Shown here piece after piece: positions 19,597 to 29,725 of a DNA stretch of 64,000 nt. The stretch lies in assembly GCA_029264305.1 (NCBI GenBank), contig JARICA010000008.1:231812-295811 (forward strand), in the 5' to 3' direction. A program made the position numbers and the translations under genes. Source of the stretch: Faecalimonas sp. GTDB lineage: Bacteria; Bacillota; Clostridia; Lachnospirales; Lachnospiraceae. Numbering within the stretch: the stretch's first letter is position 1; every line of letters begins with the position of its first letter. The notes under the pieces were generated by a model. That model saw only the letters and a list, made by a program, of their open reading frames with translations. It did no database searches and was not told the origin of the DNA.

Positions 19597-20592
19597 CTAT
19601 TTTTTTGTTTCCCAAAAAATTTTAATCTCATGTGGGGAAAGGCTTTCTGTAAATATTCTTTTTAAAATGAGGATTTCTTGCAATTCATTTACAATTTCGT
19701 ACAGAACGGCACGAGATTCAAATTCCTGTCGAGTGGACGGAAGAGGGGTAGAACGAAACTTTTGACGTAGCAGGGAAAGATATTTTAGTAAATCCTCCGC
19801 ATTATCATAATTTTCCATGGAAATGGCAGTTATACGCATAAATTTAGAGACTAAATTTGTTTGAGAATAAGATTCTTGTAAGCGAGGAAGATTATGGTGA
19901 ATTTGTTTTAAAATAACAGTTTGTTTAGAACGCATATGGATATAATTCACGTAGTAGCTCATATCCTTAAGAAAAAAATTTTTTTGTGTATATTGTGCAT
20001 GAGAAAGAGAATTGGAAAGAAGAATTTCTAATTCGGAGAGACTTTTAGTAATGGTTTCGCTTAAATATTCTTGAAAAATAGCTCGAGACATTGTAAACAG
20101 GATTTGAGCCATTTTTTCTTCTATTTCTTTTTGTGACTTTTGCATTTTTTTAATTTTGTTTGGCATATAAAGATTCATTAAAATTCCCATGCAAATGCCA
20201 ATTAACATAAGACATAATTCGTTTATAAGAAGAGCTACAGAAATTTTTTTGACTTTTAATAGATGCAGCATAAGAACGGTACTCATGGAAAATCCTTCTG
20301 TTAAGTGTAAAAGTTGACAAAGAAGTTGATAGAGAGCAAGATAAATTCCTAGGCTAATTAAAGAATAATGTAATGTTGGGAAAATGCATATTGCTGTTAA
20401 TACGGCGATAAAAAAAGAAAAAAGTCGTTTTCCTGCAATAAGAAAAGTATCTTTTTTGGTGTTTAATATGCTTAAGAGAGTGATTGTAATAACAGAGGTA
20501 GAAGAAGTTAGAGAAAATGTTTCTGCAATCAAAAAAGCAATGCAACATCCAATTGAAATTTTAAAAGTTTTAATATAATCAAGAGAGTTCAT
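19597..20592 (-). CDS. Aromatic acid exporter (ArAE_1/FUSC-like) family membrane protein
   Basis: KTFKISIGCCIAFLIAETFSLTSSTSVITITLLSI N-terminal TM pattern and C-terminal cytosolic domain. Confidence 0.78.
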   Translation of the reverse strand: MNSLDYIKTFKISIGCCIAFLIAETFSLTSSTSVITITLLSILNTKKDTFLIAGKRLFSFFIAVLTAICIFPTLHYSLISLGIYLALYQLLCQLLHLTEGFSMSTVLMLHLLKVKKISVALLINELCLMLIGICMGILMNLYMPNKIKKMQKSQKEIEEKMAQILFTMSRAIFQEYLSETITKSLSELEILLSNSLSHAQYTQKNFFLKDMSYYVNYIHMRSKQTVILKQIHHNLPRLQESYSQTNLVSKFMRITAISMENYDNAEDLLKYLSLLRQKFRSTPLPSTRQEFESRAVLYEIVNELQEILILKRIFTESLSPHEIKIFWETKK

Positions 20593-20682
20593 AACAGTCT
20601 CCTTTTCCTTAAATTTTAGGGTTTTTCTACTATAGTATGTCTAAAACAATATAATTTATAAATAAAAAGAAGAAAATTATAG

Positions 20683-20710
20683 TTGACAAAAATTTTTTTA
20701 GTAGTATACT
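20683..20710 (+). promoter_or_regulatory. fabH operon promoter
   Basis: TTGACA-N16-TATACT. Confidence 0.75.
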
Positions 20711-20722
20711 TTGAATATCAAA
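20710..20722. promoter_or_regulatory. FabT-like operator
   Basis: Palindrome TTTGAATATCAAA abutting the -10 box; resembles published FabT sites; MarR/FabT-like gene at the end of the same operon. Confidence 0.7.
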
Positions 20723-20757
20723 ATATTTGAAACCAAAAGAAAAATGGGGAAAAGAAA

Positions 20758-21681
20758 ATGATAGGAAAAATATATGGGACGGGATCGTATATTCCGCCTA
20801 CTGTAATGGAGAATGATGATTTAGCAAATTTTGTAGAAACAAGTGATGAATGGATCAAAGAAAGAACTGGAATTATGAGACGCCATATTGCACAAGAAGA
20901 GGATACAGTTTATATGGCAGTAAAATCAGCAGAAAGAGCATTGAAAAATGCAAATATAATGGCTGAAGAAGTTGATTTTATTATTGTGTCAACAATATCT
21001 TCAAGTATAGTTTTGCCATGCACTGCTTGTGAAGTGCAAAAGGAAATAGGTGCTGTAAATGCAACTTGTTTTGATTTGAATGCAGCATGTAGCGGATTTC
21101 TCTTTGCTTATAATACAGCGCAGGCTTATATTGCAAGTGGAATATATAAAACAGGAATTGTTATAGGTGCAGAGAAACTTTCTGATTTAATTGATTGGAA
21201 AGATAGAGGAACATGTATTTTGTTTGGAGATGGTGCAGGTGCGGTTGTATTAAAAGCTGTGGAAGGAAATCCATTTCCACTTATAACACATTCAGAAGGA
21301 GAAAAAGGCAAGGCGCTTACTTGTGGTCAAAATGATTTTATTCATATGGATGGTCAAGAAGTGTTTAAGTTTGCTATAAAGCAAGTACCAAAATGTATTG
21401 GTGAATTACTAGAACAAAATCATTTGCAAAAAGAACAAATAAAATATTTTGTTCTACACCAAGCAAACAGAAGAATTGTAGAAGCAGTTGCAAAAAGATT
21501 ACAAGTAGAAATAGAAAAGTTTCCTATGAACTTGCAGGAATATGGTAATACTTCTTCAGCTAGTATTCCAATTTTATTGGATGAAATGAATCAGAAAGGA
21601 TTCCTAAAAAGAGGAATGAAAATTATTATATCAGGATTTGGGGCAGGCTTATCTTGGGGGGCAAGTTTAGTGGAATGGTAA
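20758..21681 (+). CDS. fabH: Beta-ketoacyl-ACP synthase III
   Basis: DEWIKERTGI, AACSGFLFAY, HQANRRI motifs. Confidence 0.96.
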   Translation: MIGKIYGTGSYIPPTVMENDDLANFVETSDEWIKERTGIMRRHIAQEEDTVYMAVKSAERALKNANIMAEEVDFIIVSTISSSIVLPCTACEVQKEIGAVNATCFDLNAACSGFLFAYNTAQAYIASGIYKTGIVIGAEKLSDLIDWKDRGTCILFGDGAGAVVLKAVEGNPFPLITHSEGEKGKALTCGQNDFIHMDGQEVFKFAIKQVPKCIGELLEQNHLQKEQIKYFVLHQANRRIVEAVAKRLQVEIEKFPMNLQEYGNTSSASIPILLDEMNQKGFLKRGMKIIISGFGAGLSWGASLVEW

Positions 21682-21726
21682 TATCCAATTTAGGATTACA
21701 TAAATAAAAAATAAAGGAGAAAAAAC

Positions 21727-21945
21727 ATGTTAGAAAAAGTAAAAGAAATTGTAGCAGATTCATTAGGAGCAGACATCGAGGAATTAACACCAGAAACTTC
21801 ATTTAAAGAGGATTTAGGTGCAGATTCTTTAGATTTATTTGAAATGGTAATGGCATTTGAAGAAGAATTTGAAAAAGAAATTCCTACTGAAGATTTGGAA
21901 AAATTAACAACAATCGGAGATGTAGTTGCCTATTTAAAGGGATAG
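21727..21945 (+). CDS. acpP: Acyl carrier protein
   Basis: LGADSLDLFEMVMAFEEEF phosphopantetheine site. Confidence 0.97.
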   Translation: MLEKVKEIVADSLGADIEELTPETSFKEDLGADSLDLFEMVMAFEEEFEKEIPTEDLEKLTTIGDVVAYLKG

Positions 21946-21969
21946 AGAAAAAAGAAATAGAAAAAAAGT

Positions 21970-22014
21970 CAATTGGGGACGTAGTCAAATTGAATTTGGC
22001 TACGTCCCCAATTG
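21970..22014. repeat. Inverted-repeat element, copy 1
   Basis: CAATTGGGGACGTAGTCAAATT G AATTTGGCTACGTCCCCAATTG; 39/43 identical to copy at 50708-50754. Confidence 0.9.
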
Positions 22015-22029
22015 AAGAAAGGTTATCAT

Positions 22030-22968
22030 ATGAAAACAAGAGTGACGGAATTATTGGGAATTGAATATCCGATTATACAAGGAGGTATGGCTTGGGTTGC
22101 TGAGTATCATCTTGCGGCAGGTGTATCAGAAGCAGGCGGTCTTGGTATGATTGGAGCTGCAAATGCACCGGCAGAATGGGTACGGGAACAGATTAAGGAA
22201 GTAAAAAAAATTACAGATAAGCCATTTGGTGTAAATATAATGTTGATGAGTCCGAATGCAGATGCAGTGGCTCAAGTGGTTGTGGAGGAAAAAGTACCTG
22301 TTGTGACAACAGGAGCAGGAAATCCTGAGAAATATATTAAAATGTGGAAAGAGGCTGGAATAAAGGTAATTCCTGTTGTGGCTTCCGTAGCTATGGCAAA
22401 GCGTATGGAACGTTATGAGGTAGACGCAATTGTAGCAGAAGGGACAGAAGCAGGAGGGCATATTGGAGAAAATACAACAATGGTCCTTGTTCCACAAATT
22501 GTTGATGCAGTAAAAATTCCAGTCATTGCTGCAGGCGGTATTGGAGATGGGAGAGGAATGGCAGCAGCTTTTATGTTAGGAGCAGAAGCGGTACAGTTAG
22601 GTACTTGTTTTGTTGTAACAAAAGAGTCTATTGTTCATGATAATTATAAAAAATGTATTGTGAAAGCAAAAGACATTGATTCGAGAGTAACAGGAAGAAC
22701 AACAGGTCATCCGGTACGTGCATTGCGAAATCAGATGACGAAAGAGTATTTGAAATTAGAAAAGGAAGGTGCGTCTTTAGAAGAACTGGAACTTTTGACT
22801 TTAGGAGGGTTAAGAAAGGCAGTCGTAGAAGGCGATGTAATAAATGGGAGTGTAATGGCGGGACAAATAGCAGGACTTGTGAAAGAAGAAATGAGTTGCA
22901 AAGAGTTTGTTGAAAAACTGGTAACAGTTGCAGATAGATTAATGAAAGGAAAGAAGTTTTATGAATAA
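22030..22968 (+). CDS. fabK: Enoyl-ACP reductase II (FMN-dependent)
   Basis: YPIIQGGMAWVAEYHLAAGVSEAGGLGMIG and GTEAGGH motifs; FASII context. Confidence 0.93.
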   Translation: MKTRVTELLGIEYPIIQGGMAWVAEYHLAAGVSEAGGLGMIGAANAPAEWVREQIKEVKKITDKPFGVNIMLMSPNADAVAQVVVEEKVPVVTTGAGNPEKYIKMWKEAGIKVIPVVASVAMAKRMERYEVDAIVAEGTEAGGHIGENTTMVLVPQIVDAVKIPVIAAGGIGDGRGMAAAFMLGAEAVQLGTCFVVTKESIVHDNYKKCIVKAKDIDSRVTGRTTGHPVRALRNQMTKEYLKLEKEGASLEELELLTLGGLRKAVVEGDVINGSVMAGQIAGLVKEEMSCKEFVEKLVTVADRLMKGKKFYE

Positions 22969-23896
22969 AATCGCATTTGTTTTCTCTGGACAGGGAGCAC
23001 AAAAAATAGGTATGGGAAAAGATTTTTATGAGCATAGTGAAATTGCAAAGAATATATTTGATACTGCTTCGGACAAACTTGGATTAGATTTAAGGAAGTT
23101 ATGTTTTGAAGAAAACAATTTGCTTGATCAAACAGAATATACACAGGTTGCTCTTGTGACTACATGTCTTGCTATTGCAAGAGAAGTGGAAAAAAATAAT
23201 TTGTATGCAGATGTGACAGCAGGATTGAGTTTAGGTGAATATACTGCAATAGCGATTGCGGGAGGAATGGCGGATATGGATGCTATTTCCATTGTGAAAG
23301 AACGTGGGCGATTTATGCAAGAGGCAGTTCCAAAAGGCGAAGGGACAATGGCAGCCGTTTTAGGAATGAAAAAAGAAGAGATTGAAGAAATTATTGAGCC
23401 TATGGACGATGTCTTTATTGCTAATTATAATTGTCCAAATCAGATTGTGATTACGGGTAGAACAGAGGCAGTAAAAAAAGCAAATGAGAAACTTTTAATT
23501 GCAGGAGCAAAAAGAGTTTTACCATTGCATGTGAGTGGTCCATTTCATTCGCCATTTTTAGTTGGAGCAGGGAAAAAATTAGATGAATTATTGGAAAAAA
23601 TTTCTTTTACGGAATTGAAAATTCCCTATGTGACAAATGTAACAGGAGAATATATTACAGACATAAAGAAAACGAAAAATTTACTTGCAAAACAAGTAGC
23701 TTCTTCGGTTCGTTGGCAAGAAAGTATAGAAAATATGATTGCTCAAGGTGTGAATATATTTGTGGAAATTGGTGTAGGAAAGACTTTGTCTGGATTTATT
23801 AAAAAAATTGATAAAACTGTAAAAACATATAGTATCAGTACTTGGGAAGATATGGAGAAGGTAGTTTCTGAACTTGGAGGTGTGAATAGATGTTAA
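22961..23896 (+). CDS. fabD: ACP S-malonyltransferase
   Basis: FSGQGAQKIGMG and AGLSLGEYTA motifs. Confidence 0.96.
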   Translation: MNKIAFVFSGQGAQKIGMGKDFYEHSEIAKNIFDTASDKLGLDLRKLCFEENNLLDQTEYTQVALVTTCLAIAREVEKNNLYADVTAGLSLGEYTAIAIAGGMADMDAISIVKERGRFMQEAVPKGEGTMAAVLGMKKEEIEEIIEPMDDVFIANYNCPNQIVITGRTEAVKKANEKLLIAGAKRVLPLHVSGPFHSPFLVGAGKKLDELLEKISFTELKIPYVTNVTGEYITDIKKTKNLLAKQVASSVRWQESIENMIAQGVNIFVEIGVGKTLSGFIKKIDKTVKTYSISTWEDMEKVVSELGGVNRC

Positions 23897-24630
23897 GGGG
23901 ACAAATAGCAGTTGTGACAGGTGGTTCAAGAGGAATTGGGAAGGCGATTGCACTAGAATTAGCAGAGCAAGGAGCTCATGTCATTATTAATTATCATGGT
24001 TCAGCACAAAAAGCAGAGGAAGTAAAGGAAGAGATAGAAGGAAAGGGAGGAACGGCAGAAATTATGCAGTGCGATATTGCAGATTTTTGTGCATGTGAGA
24101 AATTTTTTCAAGAAATCATTGAAAAATATAAACGAATTGATATTTTGATTAATAATGCTGGAGTGACCCGTGATGGTCTGTTAATGAAGATGACAGAAGA
24201 AGATTTTGATATGGTCATCAATACAAATTTAAAAGGAACATTTCAATGTATGCGTTTTGTCACAAGACAGATGATTAAACAACGCTATGGAAGGATTATC
24301 AACATTTCTTCTGTTGTAGGAGTTGTTGGAAATGCTGGGCAGTCAAATTATGCAGCATCTAAGGCTGGAGTAATTGGTTTGACAAAGTCTGCAGCTAGAG
24401 AGTTGGCATCAAGAAAGATTACAGTAAATGCGATTGCACCTGGATTTATCGAGACGGATATGACCAAAACTTTACCAGATCGAGTGAAAGAAGAGACTAT
24501 GACAAAAATACCAGTTGGATATTATGGAAAGCCAGAAAATGTTGCCTGTGCAGTTAGTTTTTTGGCATCAGAGAAAGCCGGATATATTACAGGGCAAGTG
24601 CTTCACGTAGATGGTGGAATGGCAATATAA
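23890..24630 (+). CDS. fabG: 3-oxoacyl-ACP reductase
   Basis: TGGSRGIGKAIA, NNAGVTRDGLLMKM, YAASKAG motifs. Confidence 0.96.
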   Translation: MLRGQIAVVTGGSRGIGKAIALELAEQGAHVIINYHGSAQKAEEVKEEIEGKGGTAEIMQCDIADFCACEKFFQEIIEKYKRIDILINNAGVTRDGLLMKMTEEDFDMVINTNLKGTFQCMRFVTRQMIKQRYGRIINISSVVGVVGNAGQSNYAASKAGVIGLTKSAARELASRKITVNAIAPGFIETDMTKTLPDRVKEETMTKIPVGYYGKPENVACAVSFLASEKAGYITGQVLHVDGGMAI

Positions 24631-24642
24631 GGAGAGTATATA

Positions 24643-25887
24643 ATGAAAAGAAGAGTTGTTGTGACAGGAATGGGAGCAATTACCCCGATCGGAAATTCAG
24701 TGGAAGAATTTTGGGCAGGGATTAAGAAAAACCAGATTGGTATCGGAGAAATCACAAAATTTGATACAACGGAATATAAGGTGAAACTAGCAGCAGAAGT
24801 AAAAGGATTTGTTGCAAAAGAAAGAATGGATTTTAAGGCTGCAAAACGTATGGAACCATTTTCGCAATATGCAGTTGTAGCTGGAAAGGAGGCTTTTGAA
24901 GATGCTGGTTTGTGCATGGAAAAAGAAGATCCATTCCGTATAGGAGTGATTATCGGTTCAGGGATTGGAAGTTTGCAGGTTGTGGAAAGAGAATATGATA
25001 AATTACAAACAAAAGGTCCGGCACGTGTAACTCCATTGATGGTTCCGCTTATGATTTCGAATATGGCAGCTGGAAATGTGGCAATACAACTTGGTTTAAA
25101 AGGGAAATGTACAAGTGTTACAACTGCCTGTGCAACGGGAACACATGCAATTGGGGATGCATTTCGTGCTATTCAATATGGTGATGCAGATGTTATGTTG
25201 GCAGGGGGAACAGAAAGTTCTATTTGTCAAACGGCTGTGGCTGGCTTTTCGGCATTAACTGCATTGACAACAAGTACAGACAAAAATAGAGCTTCTATTC
25301 CGTTTGATCGAGATAGAAGTGGGTTTGTTATCGGGGAAGGAGCTGGTGTTGTTGTATTGGAAGAATTGGAACATGCCAAGGCAAGAGGTGCTAAAATATA
25401 TGGTGAAATTTTAGGATATGGTGCAACTTGTGATGCACATCATATTACATCTCCAATCGAAGATGGTAGTGGCGCAGCGAAGGCTATGGAACTTGCTTTA
25501 AAAGAAGGAGGAATACATCCTAGCGAAGTGGACTATATTAATGCGCATGGAACAAGCACACACCATAACGATTTATTTGAAACAAGAGCAATTCAACTTG
25601 CATTTGGTAAAGATGCAAAGAAACCAATTATTAATTCAACAAAATCAATGATCGGACATTTGCTTGGAGCAGCTGGAGCAGTAGAATTTATTACTTGTAT
25701 CAAAACAATTCAAGAGGGATTTATTCATCAGACAATGGGAACAGAAAATTTAGATGAGGAATGTACACTAAATTATGCGATACATTCTCCAATTGAGAAA
25801 GAAGTGAATTGTGCTATTAGTAATTCGCTCGGATTTGGGGGACATAATGCGACTATTCTAGTGAAAAAATATAAGGAGGAAGAATAA
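24643..25887 (+). CDS. fabF: Beta-ketoacyl-ACP synthase II
   Basis: TACATGTHAIGDA, NAHGTSTHHND, GHLLGAAGA motifs. Confidence 0.96.
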   Translation: MKRRVVVTGMGAITPIGNSVEEFWAGIKKNQIGIGEITKFDTTEYKVKLAAEVKGFVAKERMDFKAAKRMEPFSQYAVVAGKEAFEDAGLCMEKEDPFRIGVIIGSGIGSLQVVEREYDKLQTKGPARVTPLMVPLMISNMAAGNVAIQLGLKGKCTSVTTACATGTHAIGDAFRAIQYGDADVMLAGGTESSICQTAVAGFSALTALTTSTDKNRASIPFDRDRSGFVIGEGAGVVVLEELEHAKARGAKIYGEILGYGATCDAHHITSPIEDGSGAAKAMELALKEGGIHPSEVDYINAHGTSTHHNDLFETRAIQLAFGKDAKKPIINSTKSMIGHLLGAAGAVEFITCIKTIQEGFIHQTMGTENLDEECTLNYAIHSPIEKEVNCAISNSLGFGGHNATILVKKYKEEE

Positions 25888-25888
25888 A

Positions 25889-26302
25889 ATGGAAAATAGT
25901 CAATTAATTGAATTAATACATACTGTATCTTCCTCAAAGTTGACAGAGTTTCAATATGAAGAAAACGGAATAAAAATCGGAATGAAAAAAGATGGTCAAG
26001 TGTCTATTCCACAAGTGAAAGTGGAAGAAGTACAAATAAAGGAAGAAATGGAAGAAGAAACTAAAGAAGGAAAGATTGTAACTTCTGCATTAGTGGGAAC
26101 ATTTTATACTTCGCCTTCGGAGGATGGGGAACCGTTTGTAAGTATAGGTGATGTAGTAAAGCGAGGACAAACTTTAGCAATTGTGGAAGCAATGAAACTG
26201 ATGAATGAGATTGAAAGTGAATTTGATGGTGTTGTGGAGGAAATTTTCGTAGAAAATGGACAATCTGTAGAGTATGGGCAACCATTATTTCGCTTAAAAT
26301 AG
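25889..26302 (+). CDS. accB: Acetyl-CoA carboxylase biotin carboxyl carrier protein
   Basis: C-terminal VEAMKLMNEIES biotinylation motif. Confidence 0.96.
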   Translation: MENSQLIELIHTVSSSKLTEFQYEENGIKIGMKKDGQVSIPQVKVEEVQIKEEMEEETKEGKIVTSALVGTFYTSPSEDGEPFVSIGDVVKRGQTLAIVEAMKLMNEIESEFDGVVEEIFVENGQSVEYGQPLFRLK

Positions 26303-26315
26303 AAAAGGAGAAGAG

Positions 26316-26744
26316 ATGAAAGGGTTAACGGTACAAGAAATTTGTGAAATTATTCCCCACAGACATCCGTTTTTGCTTGTGGATTATATAGAAGATTATG
26401 AACCGGGAGAATTTGCAATAGGATACAAATGTGTGACATACAGAGAAGATTTTTTCAAAGGGCATTTTCCAAAAGAACCGATAATGCCAGGAGTACTTAC
26501 TGTAGAGGCATTGGCTCAGGTTGGAGCTGTTGCTATTTTATCAAAAGAGGAAAATAAAGGGAAAGTGGCATATTTTGGTGGAATACAGAAATGTAAATTT
26601 AAAGGGAAAGTTGTTCCGGGAGATAAGTTAAAGTTAGAAACAAGAATAATTAAACAGAAAGGACCGCTTGGTATTGGAGAGGCAGTTGCCAGTGTAGACG
26701 GAAAAGTGGTGGTAAGTGCAGAATTGACTTTTATGGTTGGATAG
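26316..26744 (+). CDS. fabZ: 3-hydroxyacyl-ACP dehydratase
   Basis: IPHRHPFLLVD and GHFPKEPIMPGVL motifs. Confidence 0.96.
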   Translation: MKGLTVQEICEIIPHRHPFLLVDYIEDYEPGEFAIGYKCVTYREDFFKGHFPKEPIMPGVLTVEALAQVGAVAILSKEENKGKVAYFGGIQKCKFKGKVVPGDKLKLETRIIKQKGPLGIGEAVASVDGKVVVSAELTFMVG

Positions 26745-26753
26745 GTGGAAAAC

Positions 26754-28019
26754 ATGATAAAAAAAGTGTTAATTGCAAATAGAGGTGAAATCGCAGTACG
26801 AATTATCCGTGCCTGTAGGGAAATGGGAATTGAAACAGTGGCAGTATATTCTGAAGCAGATAAAGAGGCGCTTCACACACAATTAGCAGATGAGGCAGTT
26901 TGTATCGGACCTGCGGCTTCGCAAGAAAGTTACTTGAATATGGAAAGAATTATTAGTGCAACAATCACTTCTGGAGCAGATGCCATTCATACAGGATTTG
27001 GATTTCTTTCAGAAAATAGTAAATTTGCAGAGTTGTGTGAAAAATGTCATATTACTTTTATTGGGCCTAAATCAGAAGTAATTCGAAAAATGGGAAATAA
27101 ATCGCAAGCAAGAGAAACTATGATTGATGCGGGAATACCAGTTATTCCAGGAAGCAGTGAAATTGTTTTGGATATAGAAAGAGGACGAAAAATTGCAGAA
27201 GAGGTAGGATATCCGGTTATTATAAAGGCTGTTCTTGGTGGTGGTGGAAAAGGAATGCGTGTAGCATATACTGAAGAAGAATTTTTAAACAGTTTTCAAA
27301 CAGCACAAAAGGAAGCACAAGTATCTTTTGGGAATAATTCTATGTATATTGAACATTTTGTGGAAAATCCAAGACATATTGAATTTCAGATTTTGGCAGA
27401 TCAATATGGAAATGTGGTACATCTTGGTGAAAGAGATTGTTCTATTCAAGAAAACCATCAAAAGTTGATAGAGGAGTCACCTTGTCCAGTACTTTCTGAA
27501 ACACTTCGTAAAAAAATGGGAGAAGTAGCTGTAAAAGCTGCTAAGGCAGTGCAGTATGAAAATGCGGGGACAATCGAATTTTTATTGGAAAATGATACAC
27601 AGTTTTATTTTATGGAAATGAATACAAGAATACAGGTAGAGCATCCAGTAACAGAATGGGTGACAGGAATGGATTTAATTAAGGAACAGATTAAAATTGC
27701 TTCTGGTGTACCTCTTGCTTATACACAAAAGGATATTCGGCTAGATGGTCATGCTATCGAGTGTAGAATTAATGCTAAATCTTCTGGGAAAATCTTAGAT
27801 GTACATTTTCCAGGAGGAGAAGGTGTGCGGATTGATACAGCCCTATATCATGGGTATATCGTCCCACCATATTATGATTCTATGTTGGCTAAATTGATTG
27901 TACATGGGAAAACGAGAGAGGATGCTATTGCAAAACTAAGAAGTGCCCTTGGTGAAGTGATTATAGATGGAATTGGTACGAATATAGATGAGCAGTACGA
28001 TATTATAGAAAAGATGTGA
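26754..28019 (+). CDS. accC: Acetyl-CoA carboxylase biotin carboxylase
   Basis: [45 protein letters not shown] motifs. Confidence 0.96.
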   Translation: MIKKVLIANRGEIAVRIIRACREMGIETVAVYSEADKEALHTQLADEAVCIGPAASQESYLNMERIISATITSGADAIHTGFGFLSENSKFAELCEKCHITFIGPKSEVIRKMGNKSQARETMIDAGIPVIPGSSEIVLDIERGRKIAEEVGYPVIIKAVLGGGGKGMRVAYTEEEFLNSFQTAQKEAQVSFGNNSMYIEHFVENPRHIEFQILADQYGNVVHLGERDCSIQENHQKLIEESPCPVLSETLRKKMGEVAVKAAKAVQYENAGTIEFLLENDTQFYFMEMNTRIQVEHPVTEWVTGMDLIKEQIKIASGVPLAYTQKDIRLDGHAIECRINAKSSGKILDVHFPGGEGVRIDTALYHGYIVPPYYDSMLAKLIVHGKTREDAIAKLRSALGEVIIDGIGTNIDEQYDIIEKM

Positions 28020-29713
28020 GTAAAATGAATTTAAAAAAAATGTTTAAAAAAACAAATTACATTTCATTAAATGAATCGTCCCCAAAAGAACAGATACCAG
28101 AAGTGCCGGAAGGAATTTTAAAAAAATGTAATTCTTGTAAGTCTGCTATTTTTACAGAAGATGTAAAAAATGGATATTATATTTGTCCCAAATGCCACAA
28201 TTATTTTCGAGTTCATGCAAAACATCGATTAGAAATGGTTGTAGATGCAGGGAGCTTTGAAGAATGGGATAGAGGATTATGTACAAGAAATCCATTACAA
28301 TATAAAGGGTATGAAGAAAAAATTAGGTTAACGCAGGAAAAAACAGGGTTAGAAGAAGCGGTTATTACTGGAAAGGCGAAAATTGAGGGGAAATTAGTAG
28401 CGATTGGTGTATGTGATAGTCGCTTTATTATGGCAAGTATGGGAGAAGTTGTGGGGGAGAAAATTACCCGTATGGTGGAACGTGCCACAGAAGAAAAACT
28501 GCCAATTATTATGTTTGCTTGTTCTGGAGGCGCTAGAATGCAAGAAGGGATTACTTCTCTAATGCAAATGGCGAAAACAGCTTCTGCATTGAAAAAACAT
28601 AGTGATGCAGGTGGATTTTATATTTCTGTTTTGACAAATCCGACAACAGGTGGTGTAACAGCAAGTTTTGCTATGTTAGGTGATGTGATTTTAGCAGAGC
28701 CGAATGCATTGATTGGATTTGCAGGACCACGAGTTATTGAACAGACAATAGGACAAAAATTACCGAAAGGATTTCAGAGGTCAGAGTTTTTATTAGAGCA
28801 CGGGTTTATCGATGCGATTGTAGAAAGAGAAGAGTTGAAAAAAGTTTTATTTCAATTAATTGATTTACATGAGCAGAAAGAAGTGTGTGAGAAACCAAAG
28901 GATATGTATATAGAAGAAAACACGATATATGCAGGAGAAGCATGGGAGTGTGTATCAAAATCTCGAATGAAAGATCGTCCAACAGGATCTGATTATATTG
29001 GCAGAATTTTTACAGACTTTATAGAATTACATGGGGATAGATATTTTCAGGACGACAAGGCTATTGTTGGAGGAATTGCGAAGTTTCAAGGGATTCCGGT
29101 AACAGTTATTGCCCAGGAAAAAGGAAAGACAACAAAAGAAAATTTGAAAAGAAATTTTGGAATGCCATCACCAGAAGGATATAGAAAAGCGTTACGATTA
29201 ATGAAACAGGCGGAAAAATTTCATCGTCCAATTGTGTGTCTTGTGGACACGCCTGGGGCATTTTGTGGAATTGATGCGGAGGAACGAGGGCAAGGTGAGG
29301 CAATTGCTAGAAATATTTATGAAATGTCAGCACTAAAAGTTCCAATACTTTCTGTAATTATAGGAGAAGGAGGAAGTGGAGGAGCTTTGGCGATGGCGAC
29401 TGCAAATGAAGTATGGATTATGGAGAATGCTATTTATTCCATTCTTTCACCAGAGGGGTTTGCATCTATTTTGTGGAAAGATAGTAAACGGGCAAAAGAA
29501 GCGGCAGAAGTGATGAAATTGACGGCAAAAGAATTGAAAGAGGCAGGAATTGTAGAAGATGTTATTAAAGAACCAAATCATTTGACGGTAGAAAATTTAT
29601 CTGTTGTTTGTGAAGAGTTAGAGAAAAAAATCAAATGTTTTCTATGGAAATATAGAAAAAAAACGGAAATAGATATAGCAGAAGAACGTTACCAACGTTT
29701 CCGAAACATGTAG
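28016..29713 (+). CDS. accDA: Fused acetyl-CoA carboxylase carboxyltransferase, beta (AccD) + alpha (AccA)
   Basis: N-terminal CNSC...CPKC zinc ribbon and [11 protein letters not shown] (AccD) continuous in one frame with [24 protein letters not shown]...[10 protein letters not shown] (AccA). Confidence 0.93.
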   Translation: MSKMNLKKMFKKTNYISLNESSPKEQIPEVPEGILKKCNSCKSAIFTEDVKNGYYICPKCHNYFRVHAKHRLEMVVDAGSFEEWDRGLCTRNPLQYKGYEEKIRLTQEKTGLEEAVITGKAKIEGKLVAIGVCDSRFIMASMGEVVGEKITRMVERATEEKLPIIMFACSGGARMQEGITSLMQMAKTASALKKHSDAGGFYISVLTNPTTGGVTASFAMLGDVILAEPNALIGFAGPRVIEQTIGQKLPKGFQRSEFLLEHGFIDAIVEREELKKVLFQLIDLHEQKEVCEKPKDMYIEENTIYAGEAWECVSKSRMKDRPTGSDYIGRIFTDFIELHGDRYFQDDKAIVGGIAKFQGIPVTVIAQEKGKTTKENLKRNFGMPSPEGYRKALRLMKQAEKFHRPIVCLVDTPGAFCGIDAEERGQGEAIARNIYEMSALKVPILSVIIGEGGSGGALAMATANEVWIMENAIYSILSPEGFASILWKDSKRAKEAAEVMKLTAKELKEAGIVEDVIKEPNHLTVENLSVVCEELEKKIKCFLWKYRKKTEIDIAEERYQRFRNM

Positions 29714-29725
29714 AGAGGAGCACTC

